20,133 bases of DNA from Oscillospiraceae bacterium (GTDB lineage Bacteria; Bacillota; Clostridia; Oscillospirales; Ruminococcaceae). Shown in pieces: positions 14,527 through 20,133 of the stretch. The notes beneath the pieces are model-generated. The model saw nothing but the letters and a program-made list of their open reading frames with translations, did no database searches and had not been told where the DNA came from. The position numbers were made by a program, and so were the translations under genes. Every line of letters begins with the position of its first letter. Positions within the stretch are counted from its first letter, which is position 1. The stretch lies in assembly GCA_019413245.1 (NCBI GenBank), contig DXNX01000030.1, positions 1 through 20,133 of the forward strand, read 5' to 3'.

Positions 14527-15903
14527 ATGAGTGAAGAAAAAAAGCAGACGCCGCAGACGCCCGATTATTCCAAGGGCATCTACGACGCCATGACCCTGGG
14601 CAAGCCCCGGGTTCTGGTGCTGGGTATCCAGCACATGTTCGCCATGTTCGGCGCAACGGTCCTGGTGCCCCTGATCACCGGCCTGAGCGTTTCCACCACC
14701 CTGCTGTGCGCCGGTCTGGGCACGCTGCTGTTCCACCTGATCACCGGCGGCAAGGTCCCGGCGTTCCTGGGTTCTTCCTTCGCCTACCTGGGCGGATTTG
14801 CCATCGTGGCTCCCATGCTGCTGGATGAAAACGGCCAGCAGACCATCCCCAACACCGAAATGCTGCCTTACGCATGCGCCGGCGTAGCTCTGAGCGGCCT
14901 GGTCTATGTGCTGTTCAGCCTGCTGATCTCGGTGTTCGGCATCCGCCGCATCATGAAGTTGTTCCCGCCCGTGGTCACCGGCCCCATCATCATCGCCATC
15001 GGCCTGATCCTGGCTCCCTCCGCCATCACCAACTGCCAGACCAACTGGCTGCTGGCCTTTGTGGCTCTGGGCACCGTCATCGTCTGCAACATCTGGGGCA
15101 AGGGCATGGTCAAGATCCTGCCCATCCTGCTGGGCGTCATCGTTTCTTATGTGGTCGCCCTGATCACCGGTGCGGTGGACTTTTCCACCGTGGCTGACGC
15201 CGCCTGGTTCGGCATTCCCATCCATCCCCAGTCCATGGGTCTGTTTGCCATCGACGGCAGCCCCGAATTCATCAGCGCCGTGCTGACCATCGTGCCCATC
15301 GCCCTGGCCACCATGATGGAACATATCGGTGACATCGCCTCCATCAGCGCCACTGCCGGCAAGAACTTCATCCGTGACCCCGGCCTGAACCGCACCCTGC
15401 TGGGCGACGGTCTGGCCACCAGCATGGCCGGCCTGCTGGGCGGCCCCGCCAACACCACCTACGGCGAAAACACCGGCGTTCTGGCTCTGACCAAGATCTA
15501 TGACCCCCTGGTCATCCGCATTGCCGCCGTGTTCGCCATCATTCTCAGCTTCAGCCCCAAGTTTGACGCCATCATCAACTCCATCCCCGCCGGCATCATC
15601 GGCGGCATCAGCTTTGTGCTGTACGGCATGATCTCCGCCATCGGCGTGCGCAACGTGGTGGAAAACCAGGTGGACTTCACCAACTCCCGCAACCTGATCA
15701 TCGCCGCGGTCATTCTGGTCTGCGCCCTGGGCTTCAACTCGGTGGGCGGCCTGACCTTCGTGGTGGCCGGCGTTTCCATCAACCTGTCCGGTCTGGCCAT
15801 TGCCGCCATTGCCGGTATCCTGCTCAACGCCCTGCTGCCCGGCAACACCTACGAGTTTGACGACGGCACCGGCACCGGCGAGGGCGCCAGCCTGCGCGTC
15901 TGA
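14527..15903 (+). CDS. uraA: NCS2-family uracil permease
   Basis: A 458-residue inner-membrane nucleobase transporter, probably proton-coupled uracil uptake. The signature GIQHMFAMFGATVLVPLITG is at 33-52. The substrate-contact glutamates of UraA appear to be Glu265 (MMEHIGD) and Glu314 (NTTYGENTGV). The segments between are long and hydrophobic, as expected for 14 helices. The close match to UraA-type blocks favours uracil over xanthine or urate, whose carriers differ here. ATG 14527 has GGAGG 11 nt upstream, a slightly long spacing. The open frame reaches further upstream but only across the promoter. A small unknown gene follows after 32 nt on the same transcript. Confidence 0.93.
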   Translation: MSEEKKQTPQTPDYSKGIYDAMTLGKPRVLVLGIQHMFAMFGATVLVPLITGLSVSTTLLCAGLGTLLFHLITGGKVPAFLGSSFAYLGGFAIVAPMLLDENGQQTIPNTEMLPYACAGVALSGLVYVLFSLLISVFGIRRIMKLFPPVVTGPIIIAIGLILAPSAITNCQTNWLLAFVALGTVIVCNIWGKGMVKILPILLGVIVSYVVALITGAVDFSTVADAAWFGIPIHPQSMGLFAIDGSPEFISAVLTIVPIALATMMEHIGDIASISATAGKNFIRDPGLNRTLLGDGLATSMAGLLGGPANTTYGENTGVLALTKIYDPLVIRIAAVFAIILSFSPKFDAIINSIPAGIIGGISFVLYGMISAIGVRNVVENQVDFTNSRNLIIAAVILVCALGFNSVGGLTFVVAGVSINLSGLAIAAIAGILLNALLPGNTYEFDDGTGTGEGASLRV

Positions 15904-15935
15904 TTTTTCAGTATCTGTAAAAGGAGGTGGGCCTC

Positions 15936-16295
15936 ATGCCCAGTCAACTTTCTGCGGCGGATTTTCTTTCCCTGCGCATGCAGTACAAAAACACCCAGAC
16001 GGAGGAGGAATGGCCCGCCGCCATTGAACACGACTTTGCGGACGGACGGATGGTGGACCACTACTTTGTGGTGCCCGCCCCTTCCCTGCTGGAAGACGAG
16101 GCGGTAAAGGACCTGGGCGAGGTCGTGGGTCTGCTGTTTCTGCAGCAGCCGGACGGTGCCCCGTGGCAGGTGCTTCTGCACGAAAAAGCCATGGTCCGGG
16201 ATGTCACCTTTGAGATGCCGGAGGAGGAGTTCCGACGCCTTCTGGACAACAACCATCTGATCCTGCCCGGAGAACCGGGCTTCCAGATGCCGTAA
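15936..16295 (+). CDS. Small acidic protein of unknown function
   Basis: A 119-residue soluble protein with no signal peptide or membrane segment. It is not recognised. Acidic residues are common (TEEEW, LEDEAVKDLGE, MPEEEFRRLL), and the middle part LGEVVGLLFLQQPDGAPWQVLLHE alternates hydrophobic residues as beta strands would. AAGGAGG lies 8 nt before ATG 15936. A GTG at 15927 is in frame but lies inside the ribosome binding site. It follows the uracil permease by 32 nt without a promoter or terminator between, so it is probably cotranscribed, and a strong terminator ends the unit. The coding frame is well supported by the start site and terminator; the function is open. Confidence 0.82.
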   Translation: MPSQLSAADFLSLRMQYKNTQTEEEWPAAIEHDFADGRMVDHYFVVPAPSLLEDEAVKDLGEVVGLLFLQQPDGAPWQVLLHEKAMVRDVTFEMPEEEFRRLLDNNHLILPGEPGFQMP

Positions 16296-16308
16296 AGGGA
16301 AATGATGT

Positions 16309-16348
16309 AAAAGAAGGCTCTGCCTGTTGGGCAGGGCCTTCTTTTTTT
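16309..16348. terminator. Bidirectional terminator after the uracil permease operon
   Basis: AAGAAGGCTCTGCC pairs with GGCAGGGCCTTCTT across a TGTTG loop (one wobble), followed by TTTTTT. An A-rich left flank lets it also serve the minus-strand gene ending at 16358. Confidence 0.9.
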
Positions 16349-16357
16349 GCAGCGGTA

Positions 16358-16645
16358 TCAATAGGGAGAATCCTCCCGCCATTCCATCAGGCGGCGCACC
16401 GTTTCGTCGTCTTCCACCCAGCCGTCCTTTCCCGGGCGGGCACCGGGGGCGTAGCTCTGCATCACACCAGGGCTGCTGCCGTCCAGAAAGGCCTGGGCGG
16501 CCTTCTGGCGGGAAGGCACCGTCCGGCGCAGGTATTCATCATACCGCGGGGTGTGGGGCGGTGCGGAGGCGTGGGGGTCGGGCTGTGCCCCCCGCAGGTC
16601 GGTGGCATATCGGGGACCAACAGGTCCGTACGGGGCAAAATTCAT
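16358..16645 (-). CDS. Small proline-rich protein of unknown function
   Basis: A 95-residue protein, not recognised. The first 35 residues are rich in Pro, Ala and Gly (APYGPVGPRY, HASAPPHTPRY) and look disordered. The second half, RYDEYLRRTVPSRQKAAQAFLD and later GKDGWVEDDETVRRLMEWRED, may form helices. There is no signal peptide or membrane segment. The start is supported by AAAGGAGGTGA 7 nt before ATG 16645, an unusually good ribosome binding site. It is a single-gene unit, convergent with the uracil permease operon and divergent from the nucleoid-protein gene. A GTG at 16666 is in frame but precedes the binding site. I could not find a good promoter. Confidence 0.75.
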   Translation of the reverse strand: MNFAPYGPVGPRYATDLRGAQPDPHASAPPHTPRYDEYLRRTVPSRQKAAQAFLDGSSPGVMQSYAPGARPGKDGWVEDDETVRRLMEWREDSPY

Positions 16646-16724
16646 GGGGCGGTCACCTCCTTTCACCGGCTAGTATGGCCGCTTCCGGAGGCGTTATCCC
16701 CTGTCCAAGGGGGCCAAAATGTGG

Positions 16725-16730
16725 TATACT
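16725..16730 (+). promoter_or_regulatory. -10 box of the nucleoid-associated protein gene
   Basis: TATACT preceded by TGTGG; the expected -35 position (16702-16707, TGTCCA) is weak. Transcription should start near 16737, about 27 nt before the ATG. Confidence 0.5.
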
Positions 16731-16763
16731 GTGGCAAGACAGAAACAGAAAGGAACCCTCCTT

Positions 16764-17768
16764 ATGGATATCAAACTGAATCAGGTCATCTTTCACCTGC
16801 TGGATTCGGGGGCATCGGAACCGGTGCTGTCCGACCGGCCCATGGACATGGACACCAACCTGTACGAATACTTCACCCTCTGCCTGGAAAAGGCCTTTGC
16901 CAGCGATGACGGCAAAAACTGCCGTTTCCTGCCCGACTCCGCCTTTTTGCAGGAGATGCAGCAGAACCAGGATTTCATCGACCTGTCCCGCCGCATTGCG
17001 GGAGTGGTCTTTGACCAGCTGCTGCAATACCCGGACATTCCTTCCGGGGACCTGGCCATCGTGGACTTCAGCGTGCAGGGTGTGCCCTATTACGGCGTAC
17101 TCAAACTGAACTACCGCCCCGGCTACACCCATGTGACCAACGTCATGGGCAACGGCCAGTGCAGCACCATCGCCCCCCAGCGGACCATCCTGCCCGGCAG
17201 CCCCAAGGCGGACGAAGCCGCCCTCATCGACCGGGCGAACCTGACCATCCGGCTCATTGAGAAACGGTACACCCTGGACGACAAGAAGGACTTTTACCTG
17301 TCCACCCGGGTGTTCAGCTGCACCCAGGCCCTGCCCGAGAAGGAGAAACTGAAAGCCGTGTGTGAAACCGCCGTGGCTGCCGTGCAGGCCGCCTACCCGG
17401 AAGCCGCCGAGCTGGAAGACGTACCGCCTTTTGACGGCGGCACCGAAACCGCCGTGGAGCTGATGGTGCGCAACCAGGCGGTGGAGAATACCATCGCAGT
17501 GGAGGACGTGCGCACCCGCATTGAAGAGCAGTATCCCCTGGCCGCTCCGGCCTTTGACGAGGCCCTGGCTGAGACTGGCGTGACCCCCACCGACCGGGTG
17601 ACCGTCTCCCCTGCCCGGATGAAACGCCTGGAAAGCCGCAGCTTCAAGACCGAACGGGGCATCGAGATCAAGATCCCCGCCGAGCTTTGCAACAGCGACG
17701 AGGCGGTGGAGTTCATCCACAGCGCCGGGGGCGGATTGTCGATTCTGATCAAAGATGTTCTTGTGTAA
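16764..17768 (+). CDS. Nucleoid-associated protein (NdpA/YejK family)
   Basis: A 334-residue soluble protein matching the 37-kDa nucleoid-associated family (PF04245). It opens with KLNQVIFHLLDSG (4-16), as family members do with an ...VIxHxLD pattern, and has SGDLAIVDFSVQGVPYYGVLKLNY (94-117) as the central family block. The C-terminal part (290-334) has FKTERGIEIKIPAEL and a final GGGLSILIKDV, also usual for the family. E. coli YejK associates with the nucleoid; the molecular role is poorly known, and function in Gram-positive members is largely untested. ATG 16764 follows AAAGGA by about 9 nt. No terminator separates it from dapL, though dapL has its own promoter. Confidence 0.85.
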   Translation: MDIKLNQVIFHLLDSGASEPVLSDRPMDMDTNLYEYFTLCLEKAFASDDGKNCRFLPDSAFLQEMQQNQDFIDLSRRIAGVVFDQLLQYPDIPSGDLAIVDFSVQGVPYYGVLKLNYRPGYTHVTNVMGNGQCSTIAPQRTILPGSPKADEAALIDRANLTIRLIEKRYTLDDKKDFYLSTRVFSCTQALPEKEKLKAVCETAVAAVQAAYPEAAELEDVPPFDGGTETAVELMVRNQAVENTIAVEDVRTRIEEQYPLAAPAFDEALAETGVTPTDRVTVSPARMKRLESRSFKTERGIEIKIPAELCNSDEAVEFIHSAGGGLSILIKDVLV

Positions 17769-17774
17769 TGCGCA

Positions 17775-17803
17775 TTGCACCAAACAGGGATTTGTGTTAA
17801 AAT
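17775..17803 (+). promoter_or_regulatory. Promoter of dapL
   Basis: TTGCAC (17775-17780), a 17-nt spacer and TAAAAT (17798-17803). Transcription should start near 17810, giving a short leader of about 36 nt, too short for a lysine riboswitch. Confidence 0.75.
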
Positions 17804-17845
17804 AAGTTCATTTATAAGCCTATTTTGCAGGGGGGATTCCAACAC

Positions 17846-19048
17846 ATGAAAGTCAACAAGCATTATGCGGAACTGGAAGAAAGCTATCTGTTCAGCACCA
17901 TCGCCCACAAGGTGGCGGATTTCCAGGCTGCTCATCCCGACAAGGACATCATCCGGCTGGGCATCGGCGACGTGACCCTGCCCCTGGCCAAGAGCGTGGT
18001 CCAGGCGCTGCACGAAGCCAGCGAGGAACAGGGCCACAAGGAAACTTTCCACGGTTACATTCCCAGCGAGCAGGGCTACCCGTTCCTGCGGGAAGCCATC
18101 CAGAAGTACTACGCCGGCCGCGGCGTGGCCCTGGACAACGCCGAGATCTTTATTTCCGACGGCGCCAAGAGCGACCTGGGCAACCTGCTGGACCTGTTTG
18201 ACGTGGACAACACCGTTCTGGTGCCCGACCCGGTCTACCCCGTCTATGTGGACGACAACGTCATGGCCGGCCGCCGCATCGTGTACATGCCCGCCAACGC
18301 GGAAAACGGCTTTCTGCCCATGCCCAACGATTCCCTGAAGGGGGATATCGTCTATCTGTGCAGCCCCAACAACCCCACCGGCGCCACCTACACCGTGGAC
18401 CAGCTGAAAGTCTGGGTGGACTGGGCCCGTGCCAACAACGCCGTCATCCTGTTTGACGCCGCCTATGAGTGCTTTGTCAGCGAGCCGGGTCTGGCCCGCA
18501 GCATCTATGAGGTGGAAGGCGCCAAGGAGTGCGCCATCGAGGTGTGCAGCTTCTCCAAGATCGCCGGCTTCACCGGCACCCGCTGCGGCTACACCGTGGT
18601 GCCCCAGGCCCTGGAGCGGGAAGGCATGAGCCTGAACAAGATGTGGCTGCGCCGTCAGACCACCAAATTCAACGGCGTTGCCTACATCGTGCAGCGCGCG
18701 GCAGCCGCCGTCTTCACGGAAGAAGGCATGAAGGAGATCCAGGAAAACCTGGACTACTACCGCCGCAACGCCGCCGTCATCGGTGCCGCGCTGGACAAGG
18801 CCGGCGTGTGGTACTGCGGCGGCAAGAACAGCCCGTATATCTGGCTGAAGTGCCCCGGCAACATGGGCAGCTGGCAGTTCTTTGACTGGCTGCTGGAAAC
18901 CGCCGGTGTGGTGGGCACCCCCGGCGAGGGCTTCGGTGCCTGCGGCGAAGGATATTTCCGCCTGACCGCTTTCGGCGATGCCGACCGCACCAAGGAAGCC
19001 GCCGACCGCATTCTGGCGGCCATCAAAACGCTTCCGTCCGACTGCTGA
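17846..19048 (+). CDS. dapL: LL-diaminopimelate aminotransferase
   Basis: A 400-residue PLP-dependent class I/II aminotransferase. It converts tetrahydrodipicolinate to LL-diaminopimelate with glutamate as amino donor, bypassing the succinylase and acetylase steps of lysine and peptidoglycan synthesis. DapL-type features include an N-terminus LEESYLFSTIAHKVADF, RLGIGDVTLPL (37-47), GYIPSEQGYPFLREAI (70-85), SPNNPTGA (173-180), the FDAAYE loop (203-208) and the PLP lysine in SFSKIAGFTGTR (Lys238). The near-complete match to the DapL pattern separates it from aspartate aminotransferases. The start ATG 17846 has AGGGGGG about 10 nt upstream. It is flanked by the NdpA-like gene and a PNPOx-fold protein, neither of which is an obvious partner. 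Confidence 0.95.
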   Translation: MKVNKHYAELEESYLFSTIAHKVADFQAAHPDKDIIRLGIGDVTLPLAKSVVQALHEASEEQGHKETFHGYIPSEQGYPFLREAIQKYYAGRGVALDNAEIFISDGAKSDLGNLLDLFDVDNTVLVPDPVYPVYVDDNVMAGRRIVYMPANAENGFLPMPNDSLKGDIVYLCSPNNPTGATYTVDQLKVWVDWARANNAVILFDAAYECFVSEPGLARSIYEVEGAKECAIEVCSFSKIAGFTGTRCGYTVVPQALEREGMSLNKMWLRRQTTKFNGVAYIVQRAAAAVFTEEGMKEIQENLDYYRRNAAVIGAALDKAGVWYCGGKNSPYIWLKCPGNMGSWQFFDWLLETAGVVGTPGEGFGACGEGYFRLTAFGDADRTKEAADRILAAIKTLPSDC

Positions 19049-19120
19049 ACGCAGCCCTTGGGGCACAGTTCGGCACACCGGTTCACCTTTTTTCACCATA
19101 TACAACGGGGAGGGACCGTT

Positions 19121-19531
19121 ATGCAGCCTAGCGAAGAGATCATGCAATTTCTGAAAGACAACCCGACGTTCTATCTGGCCACGGTGGACGGGTATCTGCC
19201 GCGTGTGCGGCCCATGGGCTTTGCCATGTGGTACAAGGACCATCTGTGCCTGGCCATCGGCAAGCACAAGGCTGCCTACAAGCAGTTGCTGGACAACACC
19301 AATCTGGAGATCTGCGCCGCCAACGAGCGCGGCGAGTGGATGCGCATTCAGGGCACTGCCAACTTTGACAACAGCCCCGAAGCACAGGAGGCAGCCTTCA
19401 AGGCTGCCCCGCACCTGCAGGACATCTACAATGACGAGAGCGGCCTGAAGCTGGGTATCGTCTATCTGGACCATATTTCGGCCAAGCTGTTCTCCATGTC
19501 CGGTGCGGTCAAGGACATCCTGAGCTACTGA
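19121..19531 (+). CDS. PNPOx-fold (pyridoxamine 5'-phosphate oxidase-like) flavin-binding protein
   Basis: A 136-residue single-domain split-barrel protein. The pattern FLKDNPTFYLATVDGYLPRVRPMGF (10-34), GKHKAAYKQL (47-56) and EWMRIQGTANF (72-82) is typical of the clostridial PNPOx-like family that binds FMN or F420-like cofactors. It is shorter than true PdxH (about 215) and lacks the C-terminal PdxH part, so a pyridoxal role is unlikely. Some relatives are annotated as general stress proteins or flavin reductases. The substrate is unknown. ATG 19121 follows GGGGAGGG. It starts 72 nt after dapL, and a strong terminator follows. Confidence 0.85.
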   Translation: MQPSEEIMQFLKDNPTFYLATVDGYLPRVRPMGFAMWYKDHLCLAIGKHKAAYKQLLDNTNLEICAANERGEWMRIQGTANFDNSPEAQEAAFKAAPHLQDIYNDESGLKLGIVYLDHISAKLFSMSGAVKDILSY

Positions 19532-19545
19532 GTTTTCCGTTTCTT

Positions 19546-19582
19546 CCCCGTCCTTTGCAAAAAGGGCGGGGATTTTTGTTTT
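19546..19582 (+). terminator. Intrinsic terminator after the PNPOx-fold gene
   Basis: CCCCGTCCTTT (19546-19556) and AAAGGGCGGGG (19561-19571) form an 11-bp stem (one wobble) with loop GCAA, followed by ATTTTTGTTTTTC. Confidence 0.92.
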
Positions 19583-19649
19583 TCGTGTGACTTTTTTGCC
19601 CGGCCGGGCGTCTGGATGGATGAAGGGCCCAACAAAGGAGGAAACCAAC

Positions 19650-20117
19650 TTGCACACTGTCAATGACCAAGAGCTGCTGGAGCTGCTGTGCAGTGACCCG
19701 CAGACCGGACTGGCTGCCGTGCTGGACTATTACGGTGCCATGATCCACGGCATCGTGCGGCGGGTTCTGCCGGATGCCGCCCAGGACGCCGAGGAATGTG
19801 TGGCCGACGTACTGGTGGCCGCCTGGCGCCATGCACCGCAGCTGCACAACAACGCCCAGAGCCTGAAAGGCTGGCTGTGCGTGACCGCCCGCAACACCGC
19901 CATCACCCGCTGGCGTGCTTTACGCCGCAAAGGCACCGTGCCCCTGGACGAAGCCATCGCCGGAGACTGGCTGCTGACGCCCCAGCCCACCGAGGCCGAG
20001 GAGCGCATCCAGGCGCTGGTGCTGGAGCTGGAAGAACCGGACCGTACCATCTTTCTGCGGCGGTACTACCTGCTGGAACCCGCCCGGGAAATCTCCCGGG
20101 GGGGTTCCAGCAGGTAG
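19650..20117 (+). CDS. ECF-like sigma-70 family sigma factor, region 4 broken near the window end
   Basis: The likely start is TTG 19650, placed 8 nt after GGAGG of AAAGGAGG. No in-frame ATG lies nearer, and reading it as a start gives M-HTVNDQELLELL. Region 2 runs through GLAAVLDYYGAMIHGIVRRVL, DAEECVADVLVAAWRHAP and SLKGWLCVTARNTAITRWRALRRKG. The start of region 4 follows (LELEEPDRTIFLRRYYLLEPAREIS). After about residue 148 the match stops. Codons become RGGSSR then TAG at 20115-20117, because the sequence folds back on itself. The native gene should continue for another 25 or more residues of helix-turn-helix. The factor would direct core polymerase to specific promoters; its regulon cannot be seen. 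Confidence 0.75.
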   Translation: MHTVNDQELLELLCSDPQTGLAAVLDYYGAMIHGIVRRVLPDAAQDAEECVADVLVAAWRHAPQLHNNAQSLKGWLCVTARNTAITRWRALRRKGTVPLDEAIAGDWLLTPQPTEAEERIQALVLELEEPDRTIFLRRYYLLEPAREISRGGSSR

Positions 20118-20133
20118 TCCCGCCGCCGAAAGA
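20050..20133. repeat. Near-perfect 40-bp fold-back inverted repeat at the window end
   Basis: The left arm 20050-20089 and right arm 20094-20133 pair at 37 of 40 positions. The mismatches are at 20056/20127, 20064/20119 and 20082/20101, and only AATC lies between the arms. The left arm encodes native sigma-factor residues (FLRRYYLLEPARE), so the right arm is its inverted copy. Its place at the extreme end suggests an assembly or amplification fold-back artefact, although three mismatches are more than a clean artefact would give. Confidence 0.93.

Noticed and set aside
17804..17845. Lysine riboswitch before dapL
   Set aside because: The leader is about 36 nt, far too short for the class.
17393..19663. 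Minus-strand open frame of 756 codons opposite the 3' part of the NdpA-like gene, dapL and the PNPOx-fold gene
   Set aside because: It crosses a terminator and a promoter of the plus-strand genes, and its protein is unlike any family.
1..20133. CRISPR array, insertion sequence, prophage or tRNA gene
   Set aside because: I read both strands and saw no regularly spaced repeats, transposase or phage protein, terminal inverted repeats apart from the window-end fold-back, or cloverleaf-like tRNA sequence.

Overview
The window reads as a chromosomal segment of a GC-rich anaerobic Firmicute, probably an Oscillospiraceae/Ruminococcaceae gut clostridium of the Faecalibacterium-Subdoligranulum-Gemmiger type. 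This is an inference from several things: strong GGAGG-type ribosome binding sites, a T-box leader on an amino-acid gene, an LL-diaminopimelate aminotransferase, a short SufBC-like Fe-S pair and strong GC-rich U-tailed terminators. No marker gene fixes the taxonomy. There is no phage, transposase, CRISPR array, tRNA or rRNA. Almost everything is metabolic or housekeeping, and I found no convincing new defence or mobile system.

Layout, left to right. (1) 1-2370, minus strand: a consensus promoter, a T-box riboswitch, asparagine synthetase and a GNAT acetyltransferase that runs off the left edge. All appear to be one tRNA-sensing transcript. (2) 2447-4235, plus: a two-gene SufC/SufB-like Fe-S operon with its own promoter, a leader inverted repeat and a terminator. 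(3) 4238-6723, minus: two tandem AI-2E-family membrane proteins, evidently an old duplication. (4) 6763-8242, plus: a DUF523 (TudS-type) protein translationally coupled to a patatin-like hydrolase. (5) 8404-9276, plus: a membrane-anchored C39-like cysteine peptidase. (6) 9336-13355: a large aconitase-family hydratase (minus) and a citrate synthase (plus). They diverge from a 399-bp regulatory region with two clear promoters, two AT-rich dyads and two leader hairpins. (7) 13417-14361, minus: an AEC-family carrier. (8) 14434-16295, plus: uracil permease and a small unknown protein. (9) 16358-16645, minus: a small unknown protein. (10) 16764-19531, plus: a NdpA/YejK-like nucleoid-associated protein, DapL and a PNPOx-fold protein. 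(11) 19650-end: an ECF-like sigma factor whose region 4 is broken by an 84-base fold-back inverted repeat filling the end of the window, probably a sequence-end artefact.

How the genes fit together. Citrate synthase and aconitase give the first steps of the oxidative TCA branch towards 2-oxoglutarate and glutamate. Asparagine synthetase (tRNA-sensed) and DapL (lysine and peptidoglycan precursor) are also amino-acid biosynthesis. The Fe-S operon could supply clusters to the aconitase and to the DUF523 protein, both of which carry the expected cysteines. Convergent or neighbouring transcription units are separated by near-perfect GC-rich terminators, several of them bidirectional.
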